DNA from: Rhineura floridana
Taxonomy: Eukaryota; Chordata; Lepidosauria; Squamata; Rhineuridae
NCBI RefSeq assembly: GCF_030035675.1
Contig: NC_084499.1
Span: forward strand, 16,998,239-17,062,238
Direction of reading: 5' to 3'
Length of the DNA stretch: 64,000 bases
Part shown: in pieces, positions 51,190 through 64,000 of the stretch
Layout of the letters: the number at the start of each line of letters is the position of its first letter
Numbering within the stretch: position 1 is the first letter of the stretch
The notes under the pieces: generated by a model
Seen by the model: the letters and a program-made list of their open reading frames with translations, nothing else
Told to the model about the DNA's origin: nothing
Databases searched by the model: none
Made by a program: the position numbers and the translations under genes

Positions 51190-52598
51190 CGAGTCCTCAG
51201 ATTGTTTTGGAAAGTGCATTTGATATATTCAGCTTGAAATGTGAACTGAATTGAATTTCTTACCCATCCCTACACATTACATTTATTCCACTTTAAACAG
51301 TCTTGGCTCTTTCTCCCTAAGAATCCTGGGAAGGGCAGCTTGTGAAGGATGCTAGAATTGTTATATCTTCTCTATTCCCTTCCCAGAGCCACAATTCCCA
51401 GAGTGGTTTTACAGTCGATCCCTCTTCCCAGAGAACTCTGGAACTGTAGCTCTCTGAGGGGAAGAGGGCTCTCCTAACAGCCCTCAGCACCCTTCAAAAA
51501 CTACATTTTCCAGAATTTTTTGAAGTGATAATGTAAGTGAACAGATTTGAACCCTCGCTTCCACAGATCTGTTTTGCATGCTACCACACTAAAGTGCAAA
51601 GTATTGGATTATTGTAGCCAACAAAGTTCTACGTAGAATAGACTGATTAAAATTCAGTCAGTCTTCTTTATTTTCAATGGGTTTACTCTGAGTAGGACTA
51701 ACGATGGATCATACAACCCACTGTTTTTAGAATTAGTGGCATTTTCATAATGTTATTAAAATTAGCTACTGCTGGTCACGAATGTGCCCAGCTAAAGAAC
51801 ACCAAAACTCCTAACAGGACATGGGAGTGGGGAGGGAAAGATTTGGTTATTTCACTCCTTTTGCAATATGTAGTTTACTGATAAGATCATTTCCTCTTCT
51901 CCCCTATTCCCCATAGAGCGTGGTGGATCACTTTGTATATAGACACAAAACCCACTTTGAGTCAGAGAGTTTTGGAGTGGACGATGCTGAGTTGACTCCT
52001 AGTGATAAATGCTGCCCTCTGCTGGCTCATGTGAGATAAACACAAGTGTCACTTAAGGACATCATTTATTATTGTTATTATGTATTTTGGAAAGTTGTTT
52101 GTTCACTATGCATCTGGACACCTCTTATCCTGACAAAAGTTTGCATGATATTTCCTAAGATCCAGGAGCAGTTATTTGTCTATGTGCGGATACAGTTTGA
52201 CGACATTTGTGAATCAAGTTGATGGACTCAGCCTTTCCAAACTGCGTTGATTTTATCCAAATTTGGCATGATGGTTCCTGAGATCAAGGAGGTTTTTGTC
52301 TCTCGTTGGATACAAATGGGCGCATTTTGAATCAAGATGGCAGACTGCACCTTTCCAAACTGCACTGATTTTAACCACTGATTTCAACACAGCCCTGATT
52401 TTTTGGTTGCTTAGAATTTCCAAGCAACAGTGGGGATGAAGCAGCTAGTTTATTACATTTGTATCCCAGAGTTTCCTAACGTGTGTCCTTCTGTTTTTTC
52501 CTCCCCCCAGGGTCATGATGTTTGAAGGAAAAGCTAATGAAAGCGCCCCAAAGCCTTCAGGCCCGCCTCCTGAGAGAGATATCTCCAGCCTTCCTTGA
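32033..52598 (+). CDS. AIF1L: Allograft inflammatory factor 1-like (complete, 6 coding exons, 150 aa)
   Basis: Joined exons: 32033-32063, 32355-32416, 38514-38580, 45707-45748, 47106-47268, 52511-52598, total 453 bp including TGA. All junctions are AG/GT with matching phases (1, 0, 1, 1, 2). The 150-residue length equals human AIF1L from memory. The AIF1 family proteins bind and bundle actin and act in membrane ruffles. Seen directly: [10 protein letters not shown] near residue 11, the KEKYMEFDL block, a first EF-hand loop at about residues 60-71 (D60, N62, Q64, E66, D68, S71), a second, degenerate EF-hand around 93-104, and a C-terminal [11 protein letters not shown] tail. Position 12 of the first loop is Ser rather than Glu, as in the family, so calcium binding is expected to be weak. 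It is AIF1L rather than AIF1 because of [12 protein letters not shown] and the [10 protein letters not shown] tail. The start codon has A at -3. Confidence 0.97.
32355..32416 (+). CDS. AIF1L: AIF1L coding exon 2
   Basis: It encodes [20 protein letters not shown] and K. The acceptor is TTTTCCTCAG and the donor GTGGGT. Confidence 0.97.
32513..32720 (+). mobile_element. TAGGG family A, first half only
   Basis: ATAGGGATGGGCGAATCTGT, then ATTCCTATGCCAGCTTGCCG. Truncated, in AIF1L intron 2. Confidence 0.5.
33005..33390. mobile_element. Foldback MITE with a LINE tail inserted
   Basis: The left arm (CAGCCTTCTTCAACTTGGAG) and right arm (GAGAGTTGTAGTCCAAAATA, GGTTGGCAAAGGCTG) are separated by an antisense LINE tail (TTATTTGATTTATATCCTGC, TTCCTCCCAGCAGGAGCCC) at about 33072-33150. 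Confidence 0.55.
33440..33965 (-). mobile_element. Sauria-type SINE, antisense, split by a hAT element
   Basis: AGTCACTCAGTGAGCTTCAT, GGCCTCCCAGGTCCTAGTCT, then interruption at 33594, then TTCTAACCACTACACTAAAC. The two halves join correctly across the insertion. Confidence 0.7.
33594..33922 (+). mobile_element. hAT-like repeat, GGGGAACC family, nested
   Basis: 329 bp, from CAGAAGTGGTTAG to TTCCTCGCTCCTG. Flanks ctctaacg (33586-33593) and ttctaacc (33923-33930) match at 6 of 8, consistent with an 8-bp duplication inside the Sauria SINE. Confidence 0.75.
34030..34235. repeat. GTCTACTCTGAG foldback repeat, two copies
   Basis: CTCTACTCAGAGTAGAACTG with partner CAGTGGGTCTACTTTGGGTA, then CCTACTCAAAGTAGACCCAC with a weaker partner at 34213. 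Confidence 0.55.
34259..34680 (+). mobile_element. hAT-like element, TAGGG family A
   Basis: Starts TTAGGGTTGGGCAAATCC and ends TTTACTCCCCCATCTCGA. Diverged but nearly full length. Confidence 0.6.
35090..35403 (-). mobile_element. Interspersed repeat, GGGGAACC family
   Basis: AGGGCCGGTGAGGGGTGTGG, CACATTTGGCCCCTGGACCT and GAGGTTCCCCATCCCTG at the right end. Confidence 0.6.
35840..36400 (+). mobile_element. Chain of tRNA-derived SINE heads
   Basis: Successive heads begin near 35845, 35965, 36110 and 36280 (for example GCCTGCTTTGCGGGCAGAAG, GCACCTGCTTTGCATGTAGA). Each is followed by a short, decayed body. Confidence 0.65.
36415..36548. mobile_element. Foldback MITE, GGGAGTTGTAGTCC family
   Basis: ATGTGGGGCACCTTTGACCC and GGCCAAAGGTGCCCCACACC are inverted ends; ACAACTCCCATCATCTCTGG lies inside. 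Confidence 0.65.
36552..36965 (-). mobile_element. tRNA-SINE dimer with linker, antisense
   Basis: Monomers at about 36770-36965 and 36552-36710. Between them lies the complement of the linker (CCTCATGGTTCTGAA) with AAACAAAGCAAGATTC. Confidence 0.7.
37655..37745 (+). mobile_element. CR1-like LINE extreme 3' end
   Basis: GGTTGGACTTGATGGCCTTA, CCCCTTCCAACTCTATTATT, then CTAGGATTC, resembling the ATTCTATG-type tail of CR1. Confidence 0.65.
38091..38435 (+). mobile_element. TAGGG family A, 3' truncated
   Basis: TAAGGATAGAATGATCTGTC to CGAAGGCTGTGTTC. It ends about 80 bp before AIF1L exon 3. Confidence 0.6.
38514..38580 (+). CDS. AIF1L: AIF1L coding exon 3
   Basis: It encodes [20 protein letters not shown], then FK. 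The acceptor is TTCTTCCTCAG and the donor GTACGA. Confidence 0.97.
38921..39352 (+). mobile_element. hAT-like element, TAGGG family A
   Basis: TAGGGAGAGATTAATCTGTC to TCTGCTCCATCCCTA. Flanks acagcaac and aaagttac match at only 5 of 8. Confidence 0.65.
39396..39728. mobile_element. Foldback MITE, CATCTGCAC family
   Basis: CACATTTAAAGCAATATGAT, AATAATCCTGGGAATGGTAA; right arm CAAACTACAGTTCCCAGGAG, CTTTAAATGTATAGTGTGG. Confidence 0.65.
39729..41488. other. AIF1L intron 3, no gene
   Basis: Contains a decayed SINE end near 41090-41160 (AAGCTGCTGCCAGCCAGTGA). The rest is unassigned, with no exon seen. Confidence 0.4.
41489..41933 (-). mobile_element. hAT-like element, TAGGG family A
   Basis: TAGGGATGTGTGAGAATTTC to GACAGATCCACCCCTATA. 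Flanks ctcaggac and atcaggac agree if the right border is set 2 bp beyond the usual CCCTA. Confidence 0.68.
41985..42295 (-). mobile_element. CR1-like LINE 3' UTR fragment, antisense
   Basis: GGCGGCCACCAATGTGGATG, GCCTCCACCGTCGGAGGCCG, GGACTAGATGGGCCCCCTTT and GCCTGATCCGGCAG. Confidence 0.65.
42958..43403 (+). mobile_element. hAT-like element, TAGGG family A
   Basis: GCGATGGAAGGATCTGTCCA to TCTCCTCCTTCCCTA. Near full length. Confidence 0.65.
43535..43760 (+). mobile_element. CR1-like LINE 3' UTR fragment
   Basis: CTGCTGGATCAGACCAAAGG, GTCCAGCATCCTGATCCCAA, GGTATTCAGAGGCTTACTGC and AGCCATCATGGCTAATAGCC. Confidence 0.65.
43762..43940. mobile_element. Foldback MITE, CATCTGCAC family, truncated
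   Basis: CACATCCACACTGTGCATTA, CAAAGAATCCTGGGGACTG, then ACAAATGACAGTTCCCGG. Confidence 0.5.
43980..44275. mobile_element. Foldback repeat, CCAATCAGCATGAAAGGGGA family
   Basis: CCAATCAGCATGAAAGGGGA and CTCCCCTTTCATGCTGATTA form the arms; AAGAGTCTTCT and AGAAGACTCTT lie inside. Sister of 30640. Confidence 0.7.
44285..44675 (+). mobile_element. L2-like LINE 3' end
   Basis: One frame reads [18 protein letters not shown], then [11 protein letters not shown], the decayed end of an L2-type ORF2. It is followed by CTTTTCGGCACCAGGTAAAG and a 3' UTR with TTGTGCTTTTAACAATG. Confidence 0.6.
45115..45135. repeat. (CA)n microsatellite
   Basis: About 10 CA units. Confidence 0.9.
45176..45522 (-). mobile_element. 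TAGGG family A, 5' truncated
   Basis: CATCCTTTGAAATTCACTTA to CAGATCTTTCCATCCCTA, about 180 bp upstream of AIF1L exon 4. Confidence 0.6.
45707..45748 (+). CDS. AIF1L: AIF1L coding exon 4
   Basis: This 42-bp microexon-like exon encodes [14 protein letters not shown], the start of the first EF-hand. The acceptor is CTGTTCCAG and the donor GTGAGT. Confidence 0.97.
45824..45972 (-). mobile_element. Sauria-type SINE, antisense, head truncated
   Basis: CTTCAAGTCGATTCCGACTT, CCCATGAATAGGGTTTTCAT, GGGGATTCGAACCCTGGTCT. Confidence 0.82.
46005..46460. mobile_element. Foldback hAT-like repeat, GTGGGGAATC family
   Basis: TCAGGTGGGGAATCTTTTTT at the left and GGCCCGCGGGTCGGAGAGTC at the right. Inside are paired CAAGCAGGATT...CAGTCCTG and CAAGCAGGATTGAATGCCC blocks, and TCTGATGTCAGGTGATTGAT with partner ATTTGACATCAGATAATG. 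Confidence 0.6.
46590..46940 (+). mobile_element. L2-like LINE 3' end
   Basis: CCTTTTTAGTGGTGGCTCCT, GGAATTCCCTCCCTAGTGAG and GAGATACATAAATGATCTAAAA. It ends about 165 bp before AIF1L exon 5. Confidence 0.6.
47106..47268 (+). CDS. AIF1L: AIF1L coding exon 5
   Basis: It encodes [20 protein letters not shown], then [17 protein letters not shown] and [14 protein letters not shown]. The acceptor is CCTTGTAG and the donor GTGAGT. Confidence 0.97.
47320..47590 (+). repeat. Unassigned interspersed repeat (family D)
   Basis: CCAACCTCAGCTAGCCCCCA, CTTCTTACTTACAGGCACTT, GTTGCCCTTGTAGAACTCAA and CTGTTTGGGCTTCCTACC. It begins about 50 bp after AIF1L exon 5. Confidence 0.55.
47640..48059 (-). mobile_element. 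hAT-like element, TAGGG family A
   Basis: AGGAATTTGGTTCAGTATGC to GCAGATCATTCTATCCCTA. The left border is decayed. Confidence 0.62.
48080..48455 (+). mobile_element. Bov-B (RTE) LINE 3' end
   Basis: 48146-48439 is open and encodes [34 protein letters not shown] and [17 protein letters not shown], the C terminus of Bov-B ORF2. The 3' end CATAGGGTCGCCATAAGTCA...CGACTTGAAGGCACATAACA plus a CAA repeat is the sequence borrowed by Sauria SINEs. Confidence 0.9.
48888..49048 (-). mobile_element. tRNA-derived SINE, antisense
   Basis: TCAGGCTCAATATTGTCTAC, CTAGCCCTACCTGGAGATGC and GGGACCTTCCGCATG. The head end is missing. Confidence 0.72.
49051..49567 (+). mobile_element. hAT-like element, TAGGG family B, long copy
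   Basis: TAGGGATGGGATCCGTTGGC to CTTGCCTGTCCCTA. 517 bp against 379 and 334 for the other copies, so it probably holds extra sequence. Flanks tctcctac and tctttcac match at 5 of 8. Confidence 0.6.
49720..50053 (-). mobile_element. hAT-like element, TAGGG family B
   Basis: TAGGGATGTGCTGGAATTCT to AACGGATCCCACCCCTA. It mirrors 49051 and lies only 152 bp from it in opposite orientation. Confidence 0.65.
50058..50245 (-). mobile_element. CR1-like LINE 3' UTR fragment, antisense
   Basis: CATCTGATTGGCTGCTGTGA, CTGGTCTAGATGGACCTTTT and GGCCTGACCCATCAGGACTC. Confidence 0.55.
50700..51272 (+). mobile_element. hAT-like element, TAGGG family A, split by a LINE tail
   Basis: TAGGGATGGAAAAATCTGTC to TTCTTACCCATCCCTA, with a 122-bp insertion at 51074-51195. 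Confidence 0.75.
51074..51195 (+). mobile_element. Short LINE 3' tail insertion with (GATT)n end
   Basis: It is flanked by a perfect 8-bp duplication ctcagatt (51066-51073 and 51196-51203). It reads TATTGTTTTAATATTTTATA, GACTGGAATAATAAATGATT, then about nine GATT units. The LINE family is not assigned. Confidence 0.75.
51280..51545. mobile_element. Foldback MITE, CATCTGCAC family
   Basis: TTCCACTTTAAACAGTCTTG, AGAATCCTGGGAAGGGCAGC; right arm CTACATTTTCCAGAATTTTT. It abuts the family A element at 50700-51272. Confidence 0.6.
51630..51725. repeat. GTCTACTCTGAG foldback repeat, one arm clear
   Basis: TTTTCAATGGGTTTACTCTG, AGTAGGACTAACGATGGAT and CATACAACCC. Confidence 0.5.
52141..52380. repeat. 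Two-unit tandem repeat, about 121 bp
   Basis: TTTGCATGATATTTCCTAAG (52141) and TTTGGCATGATGGTTCCTGA (52262) begin units that both contain GTGAATCAAG or TTGAATCAAG and CCTTTCCAAACTGCRYTGAT. It is about 130 bp upstream of AIF1L exon 6. Confidence 0.65.
52511..52598 (+). CDS. AIF1L: AIF1L terminal coding exon 6
   Basis: It encodes [20 protein letters not shown], then ERDISSLP and TGA. The acceptor is TCCTCCCCCCAG. Confidence 0.97.
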
Positions 52599-52711
52599 AT
52601 AGGACAAAGAAGCCTCTCAAAGCCAAACCGGTCGGTTCCACATCACTCACCTGAGTGGTTTCACCCGGGCTTCCTGCTTTGTTGCATTGATGCCAGACAG
52701 TCTTAGAAAGC

Positions 52712-52717
52712 AATAAA
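52712..52717 (+). terminator. AIF1L: AIF1L proximal poly(A) signal (AATAAA)
   Basis: A canonical AATAAA 114 bp after the stop codon, in a stretch with no recognised repeat. Confidence 0.55.
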
Positions 52718-53236
52718 CTAACCCGCCTTTAGCACAAGGAGAGACAAGGGAAGTTCCGAGGAACTTCTCTTGGAGGAATCCCTAGGTAGCCATTTTTTTA
52801 TTTTGTAACTTTGCCTGAATAGGCTCCCCTGCCTCGCCCTCCTTTTTCCAGGCTCCTCCAGAAATCCTTTGATTGTGCGTTCATGATGGTCTGAGTTGTC
52901 ACACTTTCGATACTGTTTGCACCTGCAAATGTTTCCGGGCAGACATACTGCTTTGTTTCAGAGCGTCCCCGTAGTTTCCTGCTGAAATCCTGTAACTTTT
53001 CATACTGCAAATGTTCCAGGGTGGGTTTTTTTTGTCCCACTTTTGTTGCTTGCTGTCTAGCGCAAGAGTCCCCTCCAAATGACATCAATGTGGTAACCCT
53101 GGGGGAGAACCGCAGAACAAGTAATAAAGCAGGATAAAATGTGGATGGTCCGGTATAAACCCACCAAGGATGCACTATTGTTTGGTCGGTGACAAGTTGC
53201 AGAATACACCTTTGAAAACCATCCCAGTCTGGAGGG

Positions 53237-53267
<31 letters not shown>
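53237..53267. repeat. (TC)n microsatellite
   Basis: About 14 TC units, in the candidate AIF1L 3' UTR. Confidence 0.9.
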
Positions 53268-53269
<2 letters not shown>

Positions 53270-53734
53270 GGGATAGGTCAGTAGTGAAAAACGAAAATGT
53301 GAAGCTGGATGCAAAATCCCACATGGTACTTTCCTGACGAGAAATGTCACTGATGCTTTCCCAAGATAATCCCTACCCTTGCGACCAATCTGTGGTGGTG
53401 AATAACTCATGAAACGCCAGATCTGTAGCCAACAAGTGTCTTCCAGCTGCATTTAATGTTCTCAAAGCAGCCTTGTACGCAGAGCGGAGTGAGAGGAAGG
53501 TCCCTGCCTGCCAGGTGCCGTTTTGAACGCCAACGTTCCTCGCCCAGTGATGCTGCTTTTACAGACTTGAGCAGCCAAGTGCCTTCTCTCTATTGTTGCC
53601 TACCCTCTCCTGATTTCTGTTTATTTCTTTTCCCTCTGCACCTTCCTGGTCCTTTGAAAGCAGGTGATCCTGCAGCCCAACACAAAGCTTTCTCCTGGCT
53701 TACAGGTTATTATTAGTAATATAATTATTATTTG

Positions 53735-54070
53735 TTAAGAGATGGTTCAGCATTCCTTGCTGGTCTAGCAAATGTGCCTCCTGTTGCAAAAGATGTCATG
53801 ATGGCCACCAACTTGGACGGCTTTAAAAGAGGATTAAACAAATCCTTGGGGTATAAGGCTAGCAATGGTGACGATGGTTGTGCTCTACCTCCACTGTTGG
53901 GAGATGGTAGGTCTCTGAATACCAGTTGATGGGAATCACTAGTGGGGAGAGTGTTGTTGGACTCAGATCCTGCTTGTGGGCTTCCCATAATGGGCATCTG
54001 GTTGGCAGCTGTGAGCACAGGATGCTGGACTAGATGGGCCTCTGGCCTGATCCAGAAGGGCTCTTACATT
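53735..54070 (-). mobile_element. CR1-like LINE 3' UTR fragment, antisense
   Basis: GATGGCCACCAACTTGGACG, TACCTCCACTGTTGGGAGAT, GAATACCAGTTGATGGGAAT and GGCCTGATCCAGAAGGGCTC. It lies between the two AIF1L poly(A) signals. Confidence 0.7.
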
Positions 54071-55128
54071 TGCATCACACAAGTTGCCAATCCGAGAACG
54101 TTAGATGTTCTTAACAGTGGTTCAATTGGATAATTTAAACACTCTGGTCTTATGGGCACCCTGTTCTTCAGATTGCAATCCCAAAGTTCTGCCCTGACAC
54201 CATCCCTAGCCCTTAACTTAATTCCCCTGGCCTTAACTGTGGATTTGTCCATACGGAGTGCAATTGTGATCATCCCAAGTACAGGATGCCACTTCAGCAC
54301 CAGTAATTTGAAAAGCTACAGATTGCCGATGAATTTGGGAAAGAATAGGGTAAAAAAAAGGGGATCCTAACTTTAGCAGAGAGGAAGAAGGCATATTCTG
54401 GAGATGGCTTGTAGGCAGTAAATATATCATCCACTGACCATCTAACTGGAGAGAAGACCCACCTGAGCTTTATTTTGTTGTTGGAGTGGACTTCCTTAGT
54501 CACCTTCTCTTCCAAGGCACGAAGTTAGTTCATGGAAGCTTACGCCCACCAAATCGTGGTGTCATGTGGATGTTTTATGAAGATGATGGTGCCCATCCAA
54601 CTAACTTCCCAACTAAATCCAGCACAGCTGCATGGCTTGGCTGGCTGTTGACATGGCTTCTTTTTCAGCTAGGGTCCACCAGAAGCTATTTGTTCCAGAA
54701 GCAAGACGGTTCTGTGCCAAAACTATCCCTCATGTTTCTTACAAACAAAACAACACCCCAAAAAGTGGATGAGTTAATTTTATTTGTCTTCATACTCCAG
54801 CTATAGCCCTCATCCTGCAAGTGAGCACCTCCAGGGAGGCTTAATTTATTTGCATTTTGACTTCCATGGGAAATGAGCCTGAATTTACAGTTGCAAAACT
54901 CAGATCTTTTTGTTTTCCTTAACACTGCTCCAGCCTAACAGCCAATTTTCAGCAAAAGGATTCTCCCAGCATTCAGGAAAGTGAAATTTTCCTTGCTGCC
55001 CTCTTCTATATTTGTGGTGTCTTGAACTCGGGGTACTTTTCCTGTTTCCCCCTCCCTCCCCGTCTTCCTCAACACTTTTTGGTGGCGGTGGTGGTTTTTA
55101 AAACTCATGCTTGTAAATCCATATTTTA

Positions 55129-55134
55129 AATAAA
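55129..55134 (+). terminator. AIF1L: AIF1L candidate distal poly(A) signal (AATAAA)
   Basis: AATAAA about 2.5 kb after the stop. As I recall, mammalian AIF1L transcripts carry a long 3' UTR, so this may be the main site. If so, the UTR contains a CR1-like fragment at 53735-54070. Confidence 0.45.
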
Positions 55135-55135
55135 A

Positions 55136-56384
55136 ATAGCAATCTGCTCACTCTGGTGAAGCTCTGGTTTGTATGAAGCAAGGGCGGATGGGCAGATTGG
55201 GGTCTAGTGTTGGTAGGCCTCGGAGTGATTTTAAGACGTTCAGTGAGGATTTTCTGATTCCCAATCATTTAACAATAGCAATGATAAAATGTTTCCCCGC
55301 CCCCCCATAAAAATTATATTGCTGAAGTGAAGAAAGCCAGGGTGCGCGTGTCCAAGAGTGGATATTTTTTATGTGGAAGGGCTGTGAGTTCAGTTCTGAT
55401 GCTCAAAACAAATTCCTACTTGTTTTTACATTTGTAACTGTTTTACTTGTGTGGTTTTTTCTTTAAAAAAAACCACTATATATTATATTGTCATAACTTG
55501 CTCTGGGACCTTCTGGTGAACGGCAGCTAAGAATCATAGACTCATAGGGCTCATCTATATGGGAGCATTTCTTCATAGTAAATACATTGCATTTACCTTC
55601 ATAATAGATTTACACCATCCACAGTTCCTGCTCAATTATAGCTGCCAATCGGCTTTTGATATTCACACAAGTCGGTGTTCCTTTGGGAAGGATTAGTCTC
55701 ATTGTTTCCTGGTGGCCCGCCCTCTAATTATGCATTTCCATTCCCTCTGGTTGCTAGGTGACCGAGCATGCTTGGTCTGTTCTACCAGCTGCAGTAGGTT
55801 CCTTTGAAAAAGCCCAGAAGTGCGAATATCTGTGTTTCTGTGCATATGGTTGATAGGATACAGTTGAAATACAAATCTTTGTCTCAGCAGTGTTACACTT
55901 TTGGCACAAGTTAGGGGAAAAAGAAAATAAAGGTACTGTTTGCAGCAACATAAAAAAGGCCAGCAGAATGAAGGAGAGCAGCCAGAAGTTGCTTGTCAGC
56001 TCACAGGAAACAAAATGAAAGAAGAGGAGATGGGGCGTGGAGAGGGAAATGATTGACACACCCATCTAAAAACAGCGAAGCAAAACGCTTACATGGAGGA
56101 GGATGCAAAGCTGATACGTTTGAGGGGCTGTGCTGGCAACACACAGAAGCAGCTAATGAACTGATGATGCACTACGCACACCCCTTCACTACCACACATA
56201 CGGTGCCAGACTCTCCCCTCCCCACTCTATAGGATTTGGGATTGGTGTGCAGAAGTTGGTAGTTTGAGCCTCACCAGGGGAAGAAACATGCCCCCACTCA
56301 TGTTTTGCATAGCTGTTTTTTTTTAAAAAACATATGAGGCAAAACAGAAGGAACTGCTAGGACTCCGTTACATGCAGAAGGGCC
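55136..56384. other. AIF1L-NUP214 intergenic stretch
   Basis: Contains no recognised gene. 55530-55700 has GGGCTCATCTATATGGGAGC and AT-rich sequence that may be another decayed MITE. Confidence 0.35.
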
Positions 56385-56825
56385 ACTGCTCAGTGGCAGA
56401 GCATCTGCTTTGCATGCAGAAGGTCCCAGGTTCAATCTCCAATGGCATTTCCAGGTAGGACTAGGAAAAGAATCCTGCCTGAAACTCTGGACGGCGCTGT
56501 CAGTCAGTGCAGACAGTACTGAGCTAGATAGACCAACAGTCTGACTCAATATGAGGCAGCTTCCAGCGTTCCTGTTTAATTCAGCCCCTGTATTCAGACC
56601 CATGAGGACCAGCATCTTGCTTTATTTTTAAGTGAATTGCAGCAACAAAGTATCTGCTTTGCATGCAGAAGGTCCCAGTTTCAGCCCCCTATGGCATCTC
56701 CAAGTAGGGCTGGGACAGACTCCCTGCCTGAAATCCTGGAAAGCTGTTGCCAGTCTGTGTAGACAGCACTGAGATAGATGGACCAATAGCCTGACTCAGT
56801 ATTAGGCAGCTTCACATTGTGAATT
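56385..56825 (+). mobile_element. tRNA-SINE dimer with linker
   Basis: Monomers at 56385-56575 and about 56640-56825. They are joined by TATTCAGACCCATGAGGACC, then TTGCTTTATTTTTAAGTGAA, the same linker as at 27205 and 28970. The dimer ends about 160 bp before the NUP214 CpG-rich block. Confidence 0.78.
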
Positions 56826-56984
56826 TCTCCATTGATTTCTATAGGCAGTTCTCACTTCCATTCCAGAAATGGAGGGTGAGGTGAGGCTCTGACCGCGGAA
56901 GTCGGGCGACCTGTATGAGTCCATTTTATAGGTCTATGGTCACATACATATTTACTTTCATTGTTTCTGCCATAGAGATAGAGA

Positions 56985-57357
56985 AAAAAGTAGGCCTAGA
57001 GCGTCGCCGGAAACGCCTGTAGCTTTGTTTTTCCTTCGTCACTCGGGAGGAAAAAGTGATGTGATTTTATTTGGTTGTTTGGCGCGTCCACTGGGCTCGA
57101 GAGAACGGAACCACCTCGCCTTCCGGCTAGAGACTAATCGCCTCAGGATGCTCTCACAGGCCGGGCAACCAAAACCAGCTACGCCTAGAGCGGTCTCTCG
57201 TTCCCCCGGAAGCGGAAGTGTCCGTGCTTCTTTTCTTCCCTCCTATCCCGGTGAAGGAGGAGGTAGGGGATGGGTTTTTGAGGTTGCGCGCGCCAAGTCT
57301 AACACCGGTGGCGTCGTCGTTGGAAATCCTGGTTCGGGCGTCGTCTTGGGGGACGAC
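56985..57357 (+). promoter_or_regulatory. NUP214: NUP214 CpG-rich promoter and 5' UTR
   Basis: The stretch is rich in CG dinucleotides (GTCGCCGG, GGCGCGTCC, TTGCGCGCGCC, GGCGTCGTCG), unlike its surroundings. At 57206-57220 two ETS-type GGAAG cores sit back to back, typical of housekeeping promoters. No TATA box is seen. The NUP214 ATG at 57358 lies in a G-A-C ATG G context. Confidence 0.7.

Positions 57358-64000
<6,643 letters not shown>

Noticed and set aside
281-51272. CRISPR-like or regulatory repeat array formed by family A
   Set aside because: Copies are dispersed, in both orientations and carry target duplications, so they are mobile elements and not an array.
57025-57357. NUP214 N-terminal extension through the open upstream frame
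   Set aside because: The residues do not match any remembered NUP214 sequence, and the GC-rich promoter explains the lack of stops.

Overview
The window is vertebrate nuclear DNA, almost certainly from a squamate reptile (lizard or snake). The repeats are the main evidence: Sauria-type SINEs with Bov-B tails, a Bov-B (RTE) LINE 3' end, CR1-like and L2-like LINE fragments, and many copies of a tRNA-derived SINE common in squamates. The three genes recognised are all on the + strand, in the order I recall from human 9q34: LAMC3, AIF1L, NUP214. Protein comparisons were made from memory, without a database search.

Positions 1-23941 carry the 3' part of LAMC3 (laminin subunit gamma-3). Sixteen coding exons from 3012 to 23941 encode the last 857 residues: the tail of the laminin-type EGF (LE) arm, then the coiled-coil long arm and the C terminus. 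All splice phases agree from exon to exon. Upstream exons lie before the window. The LAMC3 3' end is not firmly placed, and 24-31.7 kb is mostly repeats.

Positions 32033-52598 hold all of AIF1L (allograft inflammatory factor 1-like) in six coding exons. They encode a 150-residue EF-hand, actin-binding protein, followed by a 3' UTR with two poly(A) signals (52712 and 55129). Positions 57358-63574 hold the first seven coding exons of NUP214, behind a CpG-rich promoter with paired ETS motifs. They encode 269 residues of the N-terminal beta-propeller of this nuclear pore protein, and the gene runs off the right edge.

The three genes are not an operon and share no pathway. LAMC3 is an extracellular matrix chain, AIF1L a cytoskeletal calcium-binding-type protein, and NUP214 an mRNA-export nucleoporin; the cluster is conserved synteny.

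Introns and intergenic DNA are packed with repeats, often nested. The most notable are about twenty copies of short elements with TAGGGATG...CATCCCTA ends and 8-bp target duplications (hAT-like), a three-layer nested palindrome at 4.1-4.6 kb, a 5S rRNA-headed SINE with a Bov-B tail at 14.4 kb, SINE dimers joined by a conserved linker, and a tandem array at 9.1-9.6 kb that repeats the 3' splice site of a LAMC3 exon. I recognised no LTR or endogenous viral element, no functional RNA gene and no CRISPR array.
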